DNA of 64,000 nucleotides from Niallia circulans (GCF_007273535.1 NZ_RIBP01000004.1:1774001-1838000); one strand, 5' to 3'; numbered from the stretch's first letter, positions 38,175 through 48,423 are shown. Made by a program: numbers and translations. The notes: generated from the letters alone by a model not told the origin.

Positions 38175-39482
38175 ATGGTCCATGTTGATGTTAAAAAAAT
38201 AAAAAGCTTGAAGAACTGGGGGAAAATCATCTTTCCTGCCAGTAAATTAAAATATTATCCTCCGCAATTCATATTGCGGGATCCTGTGCAGCAAAACGTG
38301 AAGGCTTCCTTTCAGAAAGGTAATGAAGTCGCAGTAATTGTCTTTTCCATTAAAAACATGGCCATTATGAAAAGAGGAATGGAAACGGCAGTATTGAAAA
38401 ATGTTTGGCAGGAAATGAAAAAGTCATTTCAAACTGTTGTCACAAAAGAGCTGCCTACTGAACAGATTGTTGCAGTTCGAGATTACCATCAAGGTGGGAT
38501 TGCCCTGTTTTTGAGCATAGATCACAAGATGGATTATATCCCGAATATGGACGCAACCATCCAGTTGATATTGGAAAAGCTGAAGGAAGAAGAAAAAAGT
38601 AACCAGCTATTAGTAAGGCCGATATTAAGTACAGGCTATATGTTTATTGACAAACAGGTTGATGTATTACAGGATGCTATTTATCTGGCCTATCAACAGG
38701 CGTTAGCTATGGCCCAAAAAGGGTTTAAATCTGAATTCAATGAAATGACAATTGCCTTAGGAAAAATCGTGGCAAATAAGGATATTCGTTTATTGGCACA
38801 GCCGATAATGGATGTGGAGACAAATGTAGTTAAAGCATGTGAAATGCTGACACGAGGTCCACACGGCACTTCGCTGGAAAATCCGCTGCAGTTATTTTCT
38901 GTTGCCCGGCAAACAAATCATCTTTATGAGTTAGAAATGATTGTACTCGAAAAGACGCTGGAACAAATTAAATTGACAACATGGAAGTATGATATTTTTA
39001 TTAACTTTACACCGTTGACAATAGGCAACCAGCATTTTGTTAAAGACTTAAAGAAGTTAATGAACAAATATAAAGGTATTGCTCCAAGCAAAATCACAAT
39101 TGAAGTGACAGAACGGGACTCAATTGAAGGGCTCGAATATTTTATTTCTAACTTAAAGCTTTTACGTCAAATAGGCTTTCGAGTCGCAGTAGATGATACA
39201 GGTTCAGGTTATGCAAGCTTAAATTCGATTAGTGAAATTATGCCTGATATTATAAAAATAGACCGTTCTGTTATCCAAAATATTGATAAGAACTCTGTAA
39301 AGGAGTCCATGCTTAAAGGCTTGCTACTTATTGCAAAAGAGGTCGGCTCTGTAGTTGTGGCAGAGGGAATTGAAAGTGCTGAAGAGGCACTTGTCTTATC
39401 AAGAAACAAAGTGGACTTAGCACAAGGTTATTTTTATGCACGGCCGACAAGCTTAAGTAATAACCTGCAAACACTTGCTTAA
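38175..39482 (+). CDS. EAL-domain cyclic-di-GMP phosphodiesterase with degenerate GGDEF-like domain
   Basis: 435 residues from ATG 38175 (GAGAGGA upstream, modest); the frame to 38133 is less likely. Residues ~50-190 have the order of a GGDEF fold (VAVIVFSIKNMAIM, then the site replaced by VRDYHQGGIALFL, then AIYLAYQQALAMAQKG), so no cyclase activity is expected. The EAL domain (about 200-435) keeps its catalytic set: Glu in CEMLTR, Asn in NFTP, Glu in IEVTERD, DDTGSGYASL, Lys in IIKIDRS, VAEGIES and QGYFYARP. It should hydrolyse cyclic di-GMP. No membrane segment. Confidence 0.88.
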   Translation: MVHVDVKKIKSLKNWGKIIFPASKLKYYPPQFILRDPVQQNVKASFQKGNEVAVIVFSIKNMAIMKRGMETAVLKNVWQEMKKSFQTVVTKELPTEQIVAVRDYHQGGIALFLSIDHKMDYIPNMDATIQLILEKLKEEEKSNQLLVRPILSTGYMFIDKQVDVLQDAIYLAYQQALAMAQKGFKSEFNEMTIALGKIVANKDIRLLAQPIMDVETNVVKACEMLTRGPHGTSLENPLQLFSVARQTNHLYELEMIVLEKTLEQIKLTTWKYDIFINFTPLTIGNQHFVKDLKKLMNKYKGIAPSKITIEVTERDSIEGLEYFISNLKLLRQIGFRVAVDDTGSGYASLNSISEIMPDIIKIDRSVIQNIDKNSVKESMLKGLLLIAKEVGSVVVAEGIESAEEALVLSRNKVDLAQGYFYARPTSLSNNLQTLA

Positions 39483-39530
39483 AGTTAAATTTACATACCT
39501 ATATAAAGGAACTAATGAGGAGGCATTCAA

Positions 39531-39968
39531 ATGTATTTTGTGGATCGTAATAAGATCGGACAGCAATTGGAATATCTGCAGCAATTAGTTCAGCTTTTTA
39601 AAGAGAGAGAAGCTTTTGACAGCCCATTGGAAAAACTGGGACTGGAAAGACTAGCCCATATGATGATTGAGGCAATGCTTGATGTTGGTAACAGTATGAT
39701 CGATGGATTTATTATGAGAGATCCGGGGAGCTATGACGATATTATGGACATACTTACAGATGAACGAGTGCTCACTCCAGCAGATGCAAGTGCGATAAAA
39801 GGGCTGCTTGCTTTAAGAAAAACACTGGTGCATGATTACACGAGTATTAACCATGATCAGGTTAAAAAAGCTGTAGCAAAAGAGCTTCCTGCTGTCACAG
39901 CATTTTCTGAGTCAGTTAAAAAATACTTAATTGATGAGCTTGGTCCTGTCACTGCCTTCAAAAATTAA
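39531..39968 (+). CDS. yutE: YutE, DUF86 / HepT-like protein without antitoxin partner
   Basis: 145 residues, ATG 39531 after GAGGAGG. All-helical HepT fold; the RNase motif RX4HXY is present as RKTLVHDY (Arg96, His101, Tyr103). In toxin-antitoxin pairs HepT is next to an MNT nucleotidyltransferase, but none is here: upstream is EAL, downstream yutF 30 bases away. It is conserved in this place in B. subtilis, so it is probably a housekeeping protein. Function unknown. Confidence 0.85.
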   Translation: MYFVDRNKIGQQLEYLQQLVQLFKEREAFDSPLEKLGLERLAHMMIEAMLDVGNSMIDGFIMRDPGSYDDIMDILTDERVLTPADASAIKGLLALRKTLVHDYTSINHDQVKKAVAKELPAVTAFSESVKKYLIDELGPVTAFKN

Positions 39969-39998
39969 AGCCGCATATGCTAGAAAGGACTTTATTTG

Positions 39999-40766
39999 AT
40001 GAAAAACTATAAAGGTTACTTAATTGATCTTGATGGAACGATGTATAAAGGGACAGAGGTCATTGAAGAGGCTGCTGCTTTTGTCAAACGCTTGATAAAG
40101 CTTGAAATCCCTTATTTATATGTAACGAATAATTCAACCAAAACACCAGAGCAGGTTGCTCAAAAGCTGCGAGATTTTGATATCCCTGCAAAAAAAGAAG
40201 AAGTATTCACCTCTGCAATGGCTGCAGCTGGATATATATATGAACAAAACAATGAAGCAAGTGTTTATATGATTGGCGAAGAGGGCTTAAGATATGCTCT
40301 TCATGAAAAAGGTATAAAGATAATGGCTGACAGTGAGGGTGCTGATTTTGTAGTAGCAGGCATGGACCAACAAATCACTTATGAGAAGCTCTCGCAGGCA
40401 TGTCTTGCCGTTCGGTCAGGAGCAAAATACATTATAACAAATGGCGATACTGCATTGCCGACCGAAAGAGGTCTCCTGCCAGGGAATGGGGCACTGACCT
40501 CCGTTATTACTGTATCTACTCAGACTACGCCTGTTAACATGGGGAAACCGGAAGCAATCATAGTGGAACAGGCGTTGAAGCTGCTTGGAATAGGAAAAGA
40601 AGATGCCATTATGGTTGGCGATAATTATCATACAGATATAATGGCTGGGTTAAATGCTGGTATTGATACTTTGCTCGTTCACTCTGGTGTAACAACTTTA
40701 GAGCATTTAGCAACATACGAGAAAAAACCAACGTATTCTGTTAATAGTCTGTCAGAGTGGGAATAG
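39999..40766 (+). CDS. yutF: YutF, HAD-family (NagD-like) phosphatase
   Basis: 255 residues, ATG 39999 (AAAGGA upstream); TTG 39996 is rejected. HAD motifs: I in YLIDLDGTMYKG, II in VTNNSTKTPEQV, III with Lys in NMGKPEAIIVEQ and IV in MVGDNYHTDIMAGLNAG. NagD-type C2 cap. It is a cytosolic phosphatase, perhaps for nucleotides or sugar phosphates. Confidence 0.93.
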   Translation: MKNYKGYLIDLDGTMYKGTEVIEEAAAFVKRLIKLEIPYLYVTNNSTKTPEQVAQKLRDFDIPAKKEEVFTSAMAAAGYIYEQNNEASVYMIGEEGLRYALHEKGIKIMADSEGADFVVAGMDQQITYEKLSQACLAVRSGAKYIITNGDTALPTERGLLPGNGALTSVITVSTQTTPVNMGKPEAIIVEQALKLLGIGKEDAIMVGDNYHTDIMAGLNAGIDTLLVHSGVTTLEHLATYEKKPTYSVNSLSEWE

Positions 40767-40769
40767 AAA

Positions 40770-40815
40770 TAAAAAAAGGAAGAGCTGCAACCTTTGCATC
40801 TCTTCCTTTTTTATT
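40770..40815. terminator. Bidirectional terminator between yutF and yutG
   Basis: Arms AAAAAGGAAGAG and CTCTTCCTTTTT with inner TGCAA/TTGCA, T runs on both strands. Confidence 0.88.
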
Positions 40816-40819
40816 TCGT

Positions 40820-41305
40820 TTATTTTTCACCTCTGACACTATGTGCCAGCCTGCTTGATGCTGCAGCGGCAATAGCACCAACAATATCATCTAAAAATGT
40901 ATGGCAGCTGCCTGATGATTTATCATTAAGCTTTTTTAGTATACCTGGTTTTAATTTGTCTACATAACCATAATTAGTAAAGCCGATGGAGCCATAAACA
41001 TTCACAATGGAAAAGCTAAGAACTTCATCAACACCATACAAACTTTCATCACTTTCAATAATGCCTTGAAGTGGTGCTTCGAGCATTTTCTTTTCTGCAA
41101 GCACATCTAGCTGAATCCCTGTCAGCAGAGCATTTTGAACCTCTCTTTTTGACAATACTCGCTCAACATTATGAATACACTCTGACATTTCTAAATCATC
41201 ATGGTACTTTTCCTGTAATAAGTAGACCAGTTCTGCAATATCTTCTATTGTCACTCCACGTTCATGTAGCCATTTTCTAGCTGTTTTTTCTGTAATATCT
41301 GACAT
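40820..41305 (-). CDS. yutG: YutG, phosphatidylglycerophosphatase A-like protein
   Basis: 161 residues, ATG 41305 with GAAAGGTGAT upstream. PgpA-like region: GSIGFTNYGYVDKLKPGILKKLN and the acidic site CHTFLDDIVGAIAAAASSRLAH, quoted by FLDDIVGAIAA. The N-terminal ~60 residues are an added helical part (ARKWLHERGVTIEDIAELVYLL). Related to PgpA of phospholipid synthesis, but soluble; activity uncertain. Confidence 0.85.
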   Translation of the reverse strand: MSDITEKTARKWLHERGVTIEDIAELVYLLQEKYHDDLEMSECIHNVERVLSKREVQNALLTGIQLDVLAEKKMLEAPLQGIIESDESLYGVDEVLSFSIVNVYGSIGFTNYGYVDKLKPGILKKLNDKSSGSCHTFLDDIVGAIAAAASSRLAHSVRGEK

Positions 41306-41580
41306 ATTATCACCTTTTCTTTCTCGGATTCACTATGTATACACAGTGTGGTTTTTATCATGCCAGTAGTGGCTGTACGCTAATTTCAGGCAGGCTGTGA
41401 TAATAGCTGTATATCCTTTAGTATATGTAGGACTTCTATAAAGGTATGTGTGATTTAAAAATGAAAATTTTTTTAGGTGGCGGTCTTTGTTAAATAAAAA
41501 ACACAAGATTGTCAGCTGCTGACATATATTTTCATATAGGCTCATTGTTGATGGGGCATTTACGCAAGAGGAGGGATAGA

Positions 41581-42585
41581 ATGATTCGGAAAATCTTATA
41601 CAGCCATTACGGTATAGAGGTAACAGACGAAATGCGGTTTGGACATTATGAAGCATGCAGAAAGGATGATAATTTATACACTTTAATACCGGTGGATAAT
41701 AAAGAGGAAGAAGAACTCCAAGAGCTGGAAGAGCTTGTGCAACATATGACAAGATTAGGTGATCATCGTGTAAGCAGATTTTTAGAATCAAAGGAAGGGA
41801 ATATCAGGGAGGAAGTGGATGGGCAGGCATATTGTGTTTTGCTGAATGAACATCTCCAGCCATTGCAGTCAAAGCAATTGGGCAGAAAGCTTGGGAAATT
41901 TCATTATAGAGGCAGATCCGTCCAGTTTGGCGTTCAGAAGATCTCCAGAATGGGACAATGGAAAGGGATGTGGGAGCAGCGAATCGATCAAATGGAAACT
42001 TATTGGAACACGAAGATGTATCAGGAGCCCGAAAGCGAATTCGATAAGCTTTTTCTTGAAGCATTTCCTTACTACATGGGAATTGCTGAAAATGCGATTC
42101 AATATCTCGTTGATACAGAGCTTGATGACGAAACCTCATCAATAGACAGCGGGACAGTTTGTCATAACCGATTTATGAAGTCCACCTGGAATGGCGAATA
42201 CTATGTGAAGAATCCGTTTGATTGGGTATTCGACCATTGTGGCAGGGATTTAGCAGAATGGACAAGAGAACGTTATTTTATCAATATTAAGACATACCAC
42301 CGCGATGTCAGGAGTTTTTTTACTGATTATCAAACTGTCACACCACTTAGCTCCTTTTCCTGGCGGCTCATTTATGCAAGGCTGCTGTTCCCCCTTCATT
42401 TCGTGGAATGCGTAGAAAATTATTACTCCAGTTCCAGTGAGGCAGAAAGGCATTTTTTGGAGGATCAATTTAAGAAGTATTTGAATCAATCAAAGGATGC
42501 AGAGGAATTTCTGCGAGTCTTCTATGAAATGGTTGAAGCACCTGTGAAGAAGACAAAAATCCCCACATTAAGCTGGCTTTATTGA
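41581..42585 (+). CDS. yutH: YutH, spore coat-associated kinase-like protein
   Basis: 334 residues from ATG 41581 (GAGGAGGGA upstream); the frame to 41509 has no site. It has the CotS/YutH build: a kinase-like fold with NPFDWVFDHCGRDLAEWTRERYF in place of the catalytic loop, quoted in part, and end SWRLIYARLLFPLHFVE. The usual kinase Asp motif is weak, so it may be inactive. In B. subtilis YutH is in the spore coat. Divergent from yutG. Confidence 0.85.
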   Translation: MIRKILYSHYGIEVTDEMRFGHYEACRKDDNLYTLIPVDNKEEEELQELEELVQHMTRLGDHRVSRFLESKEGNIREEVDGQAYCVLLNEHLQPLQSKQLGRKLGKFHYRGRSVQFGVQKISRMGQWKGMWEQRIDQMETYWNTKMYQEPESEFDKLFLEAFPYYMGIAENAIQYLVDTELDDETSSIDSGTVCHNRFMKSTWNGEYYVKNPFDWVFDHCGRDLAEWTRERYFINIKTYHRDVRSFFTDYQTVTPLSSFSWRLIYARLLFPLHFVECVENYYSSSSEAERHFLEDQFKKYLNQSKDAEEFLRVFYEMVEAPVKKTKIPTLSWLY

Positions 42586-42618
42586 GTTAGGCCAGTGCCG
42601 CATCAAATGTCACAAGCT

Positions 42619-42657
42619 TCCCGGCAATACTAATTCGCCATGAATTATGCCGGGAAT
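42619..42657 (+). terminator. Hairpin after yutH
   Basis: Arms TTCCCGGCA...TAATTC and GAATTATGCCGGGAA, a bulged stem; the T run comes about 20 bases later. Confidence 0.6.
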
Positions 42658-42768
42658 CCTTTCCAAAATAGTTGCCCTTTTTTTAGTGAATTACTTTATA
42701 ATAGAAAAAACAGTAAAATGACAAAAATAAGAGTTGAATAAATTTTCAAAGAATATATAATTCACCTC

Positions 42769-42797
42769 TTGTAAAAAAACAGAACAAACACTATAAT
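42769..42797 (+). promoter_or_regulatory. Promoter of the hom-thrCB operon
   Basis: TTGTAA 42769-42774, exactly 17 bases, TATAAT 42792-42797. Transcription from about 42804 gives a 50-base leader before the GTG start. Confidence 0.75.
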
Positions 42798-42855
42798 GTC
42801 TACTATACGAAGACAGTTGTATGTTTATGGAGAACATCTTAGGGGGAATGGCAAA

Positions 42856-44151
42856 GTGGAGACAATATCAATAGGACTGCTTGGATTGGGCACAGTAGGG
42901 ACAGGTGTTGTGAAAATTATTGAGAACCATCAAGATAAAATCATGCACCAGATTGGCTGTCCAGTAAAAGTAAAAAAGATACTTGTGAAAAATATAGATA
43001 AAGACCGGGATGTTTCAATTGCAACTGACATGTTAACAACAAATCCAGATGAAATTTTGAACGATCCAGAAATAGATGTAATCATCGAAGTAATGGGCGG
43101 TGTCGAAGAGACGAAGGAGAAATTACTTCACGCTCTTAAAAATCGCAAACACGTTGTTACAGCCAATAAGGATTTAATGGCTGTCCACGGAGCGAAGCTT
43201 CTGCAGGTAGCTTCAGAAAATAACTGCGACCTTTTCTACGAGGCAAGTGTTGCAGGTGGTATTCCTATCATTAGAGGACTTGTTGATGGCCTTGCATCAG
43301 ACCACATTACAAAAATGATGGGTATTGTGAATGGCACAACGAATTTTATTCTAACAAAGATGACCAAGCAGGGTAAAGCTTACGAAGAGGTACTAGAAGA
43401 AGCGCAAAGACTTGGGTTTGCAGAAAGCGATCCGACATCAGATGTAGAAGGTCTTGATGCGGCACGTAAAATGACAATATTGGCAACATTAGGATTCTCC
43501 ATGAATATCAGCCTTGAGGATGTGAAGGTAGAGGGTATTACAAAGGTGACAGAGGAAGATATCCAATATGGTAAACAGCTTGGCTATACGATGAAACTGA
43601 TTGGTTTTGCACATCGACAGGATGAAAAGGTGGAAGTAAGCGTACAGCCGGCCTTCTTAATTGACAGCCATCCACTGGCAGCAGTCAATAATGAATTTAA
43701 TGCTGTTTATGTTTATGGGGAGGCAGTTGGTGAAACGATGTTTTACGGCCCTGGCGCGGGCAGTATGCCAACAGCTACAGCTGTTGTTTCTGACTTGGTT
43801 AATGTTCTTAAAAACATGAGACTCGGTGTAAATGGAAAAACAGCAACTACACCGCAGTTTAAGAAAAACTTGAAGAAACCAGACGAAATGTACTCCAAAT
43901 ACTTCCTTCGTCTACAAGTAGAAGATGCAGTTGGTGTATTTGCTGAAATTACATCAATCTTTTCTAAGAATGGCGTTAGTTTTGAGAAGATACTGCAATT
44001 GCCTGTTAAGGAAAAGGGTATGGCAGAAATAGTTTTAATTACACATCACGCATCCTTGTTAAACTATGAAAATATATTAATTCAATTAAGAGACTTATCA
44101 TCTGTCAGAACAGTAAAAAGCTCTTACCGTGTAGAAGGAGGAACTAAGTAA
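42856..44151 (+). CDS. hom: Homoserine dehydrogenase
   Basis: 431 residues from GTG 42856 (AGGGGG upstream); the longer frame to 42796 begins inside the -10 box and is impossible for this promoter. NAD(P) motif [14 protein letters not shown], catalytic region [16 protein letters not shown] and GLDAARKM, and C-terminal ACT domain ([20 protein letters not shown]) for threonine feedback. Reduces aspartate semialdehyde to homoserine. Overlaps thrC by one base. Confidence 0.97.
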   Translation: METISIGLLGLGTVGTGVVKIIENHQDKIMHQIGCPVKVKKILVKNIDKDRDVSIATDMLTTNPDEILNDPEIDVIIEVMGGVEETKEKLLHALKNRKHVVTANKDLMAVHGAKLLQVASENNCDLFYEASVAGGIPIIRGLVDGLASDHITKMMGIVNGTTNFILTKMTKQGKAYEEVLEEAQRLGFAESDPTSDVEGLDAARKMTILATLGFSMNISLEDVKVEGITKVTEEDIQYGKQLGYTMKLIGFAHRQDEKVEVSVQPAFLIDSHPLAAVNNEFNAVYVYGEAVGETMFYGPGAGSMPTATAVVSDLVNVLKNMRLGVNGKTATTPQFKKNLKKPDEMYSKYFLRLQVEDAVGVFAEITSIFSKNGVSFEKILQLPVKEKGMAEIVLITHHASLLNYENILIQLRDLSSVRTVKSSYRVEGGTK

Positions 44152-45212
44152 TGAGATGGAATGGCCTGCTTGAAGAATATAAAGAATTTTTACCTGTGAA
44201 CGAAAACACACCAAAATTGACATTAAATGAAGGAAATACGCCTTTAATTAAACTAGAACACCTGTCTCAAGAATGGGGAGTAGAGCTCTATGTGAAAACA
44301 GAGGGAACGAATCCGACGGGCTCCTTTAAGGACAGAGGAATGGTTATGGCTGTCGCAAAGGCGAAGGAGGAAGGTAATTCCACTGTTATTTGTGCTTCTA
44401 CAGGTAATACATCCGCAGCCGCAGCTGCATATGCGACACGTGCCGGCATGCGCTGTATCGTCGTCATTCCGGAAGGGAAAATCGCTATGGGTAAGTTAGC
44501 GCAAGCTGTTATGTATGGTGCAGAGATCATTTCAATTGAAGGGAACTTTGATCAGGCGTTGCAAATGGTGCGCAAAATAAGTGAAACAGAGCCTGTTGCC
44601 CTTGTGAATTCTGTTAATCCATATAGACTGGAAGGCCAAAAGACAGCAGCATTTGAGGTATGCGACCAACTTGGCGGCGCGCCTGATATATTGGCAATTC
44701 CTGTTGGAAATGCCGGCAATATCAGTGCCTACTGGAAAGGCTTTAAGGAATATAATGAAGTAAAGCAAACAGGACTTCCAAAAATCCATGGCTTTGAAGC
44801 AGCTGGCGCAGCAGCGATTGTTCATAACCGCGTTTTTGAAAATCCGGAAACAATTGCAACAGCTATTCGTATCGGTAACCCTGCAAGCTGGAAGCTGGCT
44901 GTACAAGCCCAGCAGGAATCAGAAGGAATTATTGATGAAGTGACAGATGAAGAAATTATTGCTGCATATCGCTTAATTGCTGCGAAGGAAGGTGTGTTTG
45001 CAGAACCTGGTTCATGTGCATCAATCGCTGGAATTTACAAGCATCTGCAAAGCGGAAAAATCGCTAAAGGGAGCAAGATAGTAGCAGTATTAACAGGTAA
45101 TGGCTTAAAAGATCCAAACACAGCAATTGATGTAAGTCCGCTTAAGCCGGTCGTTCTTCCAAATGATGAAAAAGCAGTTGCAGCTCATATTAAGGGAGTC
45201 GTTCATATATGA
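44151..45212 (+). CDS. thrC: Threonine synthase
   Basis: 353 residues. PLP-lysine motif [17 protein letters not shown], phosphate loop region [16 protein letters not shown] and [11 protein letters not shown]. Converts O-phosphohomoserine to threonine. Coupled to thrB by an ATGATG overlap at 45209-45212. Confidence 0.97.
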   Translation: MRWNGLLEEYKEFLPVNENTPKLTLNEGNTPLIKLEHLSQEWGVELYVKTEGTNPTGSFKDRGMVMAVAKAKEEGNSTVICASTGNTSAAAAAYATRAGMRCIVVIPEGKIAMGKLAQAVMYGAEIISIEGNFDQALQMVRKISETEPVALVNSVNPYRLEGQKTAAFEVCDQLGGAPDILAIPVGNAGNISAYWKGFKEYNEVKQTGLPKIHGFEAAGAAAIVHNRVFENPETIATAIRIGNPASWKLAVQAQQESEGIIDEVTDEEIIAAYRLIAAKEGVFAEPGSCASIAGIYKHLQSGKIAKGSKIVAVLTGNGLKDPNTAIDVSPLKPVVLPNDEKAVAAHIKGVVHI

Positions 45213-46126
45213 TGGAAAGCGAAATGCTCCAAATTAAGGTTCCGGCAAGCACAGCAAACCTAGGACCGGGATTTGACAGCATTGGTTTGTCTTTAAGCCT
45301 TTATTTGGAGCTGCAAGCTTCTCCAGCAGAAAAATGGGAGGTTATTCCTCTTTCTGAAGAGCTGAAGGCATTTCCAGCAGATGAAAGCAACTTCATCATT
45401 GCAACAGCCTTACAAGTGGCAAAGCAATATAACAAGGAATTGCCACCATGCAGAGTAACGGTTGCGAGCGAGATACCTTTGGCAAGAGGGCTTGGTTCCA
45501 GTGCATCAGCAATTGTCGCAGCGATTGAACTTGCTGATGCATTAGGTGAACTCGGTTTAACTAAAGAGGAGAAATTCACTATTGCCACAAATATGGAGGG
45601 CCATCCTGATAATGTTGGGGCTAGTATTTTTGGCGGACTTGTGGTCGGCTGTCAGCTTGGTGAGGAGGCAGATGTTGAGGTAATTCATTCTGTAGACCTT
45701 GAACTGCTGGCAGTTGTTCCTAATGAAGAGCTGCTTACGAAAGCAGCAAGGGATGTTCTGCCAGCAGCGATGCCTTTTGCGGAAGCAGTTGCAGCAGGGG
45801 CAGTATCAAACCTGCTTGTTGCAGCCTTGCTGACAGGAAACGATAAGCTTGCAGGCAAGATGATGTCTCTTGATAAATACCATCAGCCGTACCGAAAGCA
45901 GCTTGTGCCTCACTTGGAGCTCATTGAAAAAGAGGCTCCTCTGTTAGGAGCTTATGGTGTCGCATTAAGTGGAGCAGGTCCGACAGTTCTTTGTTTCATT
46001 GAAAAAGGAAAAACGGAGGCAGTTAAAGCTGGATTGCAGAAGCATCTGCCAGACATGAGTCTTCTTCCTGTTGAGATGGACAAGGAAGGTGCAGTTGTGA
46101 AAGGGAAATCATATACGAGTAAATAA
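45209..46126 (+). CDS. thrB: Homoserine kinase
   Basis: 305 residues, GHMP kinase family. [22 protein letters not shown] loop [17 protein letters not shown] and C-terminal [17 protein letters not shown] are intact. Makes O-phosphohomoserine for ThrC. Last gene of the operon. Confidence 0.97.
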   Translation: MMESEMLQIKVPASTANLGPGFDSIGLSLSLYLELQASPAEKWEVIPLSEELKAFPADESNFIIATALQVAKQYNKELPPCRVTVASEIPLARGLGSSASAIVAAIELADALGELGLTKEEKFTIATNMEGHPDNVGASIFGGLVVGCQLGEEADVEVIHSVDLELLAVVPNEELLTKAARDVLPAAMPFAEAVAAGAVSNLLVAALLTGNDKLAGKMMSLDKYHQPYRKQLVPHLELIEKEAPLLGAYGVALSGAGPTVLCFIEKGKTEAVKAGLQKHLPDMSLLPVEMDKEGAVVKGKSYTSK

Positions 46127-46158
46127 AAAGGGCAGCCTTTAAGGCTGCCCTTTTTATT
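46125..46158. terminator. Terminator of the threonine operon
   Basis: Perfect arms AAAAAGGGCAGCCTT and AAGGCTGCCCTTTTT, serving also the convergent nifU-like gene. Confidence 0.88.
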
Positions 46159-46176
46159 TCTTGGCTGTTCATATAC

Positions 46177-46413
46177 TTAGAATACTTGCTCTACTTCATA
46201 TACTCCTGGAACTTCTTCCAAAAGCGCACGCTCAATACCTGCTTTTAGTGTGATTGTCGAACTTGGGCAGCTTCCGCAAGCTCCTAGCAAACGAAGCTTA
46301 ACGATACCGTCTTCCACATCTACCAATTCACAATCCCCGCCATCTCTTAGAAGGAATGGGCGTAATTTATCTAATACTTCTTGTACTTGTTCTTTCATTT
46401 CTAATTCTGCCAT
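46177..46413 (-). CDS. yutI: YutI, NifU-like Fe-S carrier
   Basis: 78 residues, ATG 46413 with GAAAGGAG upstream. It is the Nfu C-terminal domain with the cluster-binding CxxC in [16 protein letters not shown] (Cys46, Cys49). It carries and delivers [4Fe-4S] clusters in the cytosol, likely made by SUF. Confidence 0.94.
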   Translation of the reverse strand: MAELEMKEQVQEVLDKLRPFLLRDGGDCELVDVEDGIVKLRLLGACGSCPSSTITLKAGIERALLEEVPGVYEVEQVF

Positions 46414-46580
46414 TCATATCGACTCCTTTCCTATAATTTATTATAATCACATTAAAGAGAAAAATCTATTCTAGAAACACGAAATCATTAAACAATCAAT
46501 TCCAGTTTGCATTGTCTCGTTAAAGAGTGTAAATGTCAACACTGTAAAGCAGAAAACAAGCAGGAAAGAGAGGAAGAAAA

Positions 46581-46907
46581 ATGAAAAAAGAGCTCGAAGT
46601 CAGCATATATGGAGCAGAGCAAATTTGTGCAAGCTGTGTGAATCTCCCTTCTTCAAAAGATACATATGAGTGGCTGCAGGCTGCCATAAGCAGAAAATTT
46701 CCTGATCAAAGCTTTAAAATTCATTATTATGATATTTTCCAAGCAAATTACGAGGAAGAAAAAAATGCATTTTGCCATAGAGTCATTGAAGAGGATTTAT
46801 TTTATCCAGTTGTAGTTATTGAGAATGAAATAATTGGTGAAGGAAATCCAAAGCTAAAGCGTATCTATGAGGAATTTGAGAAGTATGGCTACTTAAGCGC
46901 TCAGTAA
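46581..46907 (+). CDS. yuzD: YuzD, DUF1462 thioredoxin-fold protein
   Basis: 108 residues, ATG 46581 after GAGAGGAAG. Thioredoxin-like strands with ICASCVNLPSSKDTYEWL (CxxC, Cys17 and Cys20) and FYPVVVIENEIIGEGNP. Divergent neighbour of yutI, as in B. subtilis. It may be linked to Fe-S or redox handling; role unproved. Confidence 0.9.
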   Translation: MKKELEVSIYGAEQICASCVNLPSSKDTYEWLQAAISRKFPDQSFKIHYYDIFQANYEEEKNAFCHRVIEEDLFYPVVVIENEIIGEGNPKLKRIYEEFEKYGYLSAQ

Positions 46908-47015
46908 TGAATACAGGGAGGCGTTAAAAAAACCACCTTAAATAGAGAATAGCTTGAAAGCTTAGGTTTAATTGTGCGAATATTCACTCCGTTATTTATA
47001 TCTAAGCAGCAAAAC

Positions 47016-47067
47016 ACCTGAACTATTACGCCAACTCCAAGCAAATAATAGGCGGAATAGTTCAGGT
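47016..47067 (+). terminator. Hairpin after yuzD
   Basis: Arms ACCTGAACTATT and AATAGTTCAGGT with inner CGCC/GGCG; weak T tail. Confidence 0.7.
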
Positions 47068-47143
47068 ATTGTTTAGAGCGAAATAATTATTTTTTTGCCT
47101 TGGCATATTTATCTTTTTGTCCATATTTTATAAACAGAGTGTA

Positions 47144-48208
47144 TTAGCTTTTTTTTTTATTTTTATCCTTCCACAAAATACTGTGCTTTAGAATTCTTGG
47201 GATTCGCCCAGTTAAGGCAGTGTTAGCAACGAGCCCGAAACCGTGTTTTTTTCCGAGTGAGCCTAATACTCCTTTTAATCTTATTGGAGGTAAGGAGGGA
47301 GGCTTTGCTCCTTGCCAACGGGCAATAAGAACTGCTGCGACTTGCTCGGCCTGTTTTTCTGCCAGCTGTGCACTTGGTGGCAGATTAAGGCTGGCACAAT
47401 CACCAACCACGAATATCTTATCATCAGCAGGCAAGTGATGAAGGTCTGTTAACAATATGCGACCTTTTTTATCCTTCGCGACTGTCAGGTCAGCAACTAT
47501 CTTGCTTGGCATAACACCAGCAGTCCAGACAATGCAATCAAAGGGAAGAGGGTCTTCTTTATTATATAAAGTATTTTCTTCAATTAAAGTTATATTTGAG
47601 TTTTTGTGAAGTTCTACATGGTGATCCTCAAACCACTTTTCTACATAAGCGCTCACCTTTGGTGGATAAGAGGAAAGAATGGTACTTCCCCGATCGAACA
47701 AGGTAATCTGCAAATCTGTTCGGTTTTCTGCTAATTCTGAAGCGAGTTCTACACCACTTAATCCACCGCCAATAATTGCCACTTTTGCGCCTGCAGCCAA
47801 GTTATTAAGCTCAGAATAGGTTTTTTGTGACTTGCTTTTGGTTTGAATGCTATGTGTAAACTCAGCGGCACCCTTTATACCATGAAAGTTATCCTCACAG
47901 CCTAAGGAAATGACTAAATCATCATATTCCATACTTTCTCCATTAACTAGGTTCACTGTATATACTGATCTGTCGATACTGGCTACTTCTGCATTTAGAA
48001 TGGATACTTGGGGATGTTTTGGAAAGGGAATCCTGATATGCTCATCTGAAACAGTGCCTGCTGCTAGAGCATAGAACTCTGTTTTTAGAAAATGGTATGG
48101 GGCTTTATCAATAAGGATGACCATTATATTATATGGTAGATTGGAAATCAGTCGTGACAGGAGCGTCATTCCACCATAGCCGCCGCCGAGAATAATTAGT
48201 TTTTTCAT
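47144..48208 (-). CDS. yutJ: YutJ, NADH dehydrogenase-like flavoprotein
   Basis: 354 residues, ATG 48208 after GGGGAGGTT. Two Rossmann motifs: FAD site LIILGGGYGGMTLLSRL and NAD site VAIIGGGLSGVELASELA; closing IFVVGDCASLNLPPSAQLAEKQAEQ, quoted in part. Fits the type II NADH dehydrogenase family, but without a clear C-terminal membrane anchor. Substrate or acceptor not certain. Confidence 0.9.
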   Translation of the reverse strand: MKKLIILGGGYGGMTLLSRLISNLPYNIMVILIDKAPYHFLKTEFYALAAGTVSDEHIRIPFPKHPQVSILNAEVASIDRSVYTVNLVNGESMEYDDLVISLGCEDNFHGIKGAAEFTHSIQTKSKSQKTYSELNNLAAGAKVAIIGGGLSGVELASELAENRTDLQITLFDRGSTILSSYPPKVSAYVEKWFEDHHVELHKNSNITLIEENTLYNKEDPLPFDCIVWTAGVMPSKIVADLTVAKDKKGRILLTDLHHLPADDKIFVVGDCASLNLPPSAQLAEKQAEQVAAVLIARWQGAKPPSLPPIRLKGVLGSLGKKHGFGLVANTALTGRIPRILKHSILWKDKNKKKS

Positions 48209-48423
48209 ATAACCTCCCCATTAGTTTGTATCATGTTTATATTTGAACAAAAGGCTGTATGTAACAATGCCTGCTTGCTTCCAATTTTAGTTGTCATTCT
48301 TTAAGAGTATATTATGAGGAATGGGCAGTTTATTCGTAAATGAGGAAGAAATAAGAAACATAGTAATGCTTGATTAATAAAACAAAAAAAGTTAGTATAT
48401 GTTTTATTGAAGAGGTGATTACA

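Noticed and set aside
39531..40766. Toxin-antitoxin pair formed by yutE and its neighbour
   Set aside because: The neighbour yutF is a clear HAD phosphatase, not an MNT nucleotidyltransferase.
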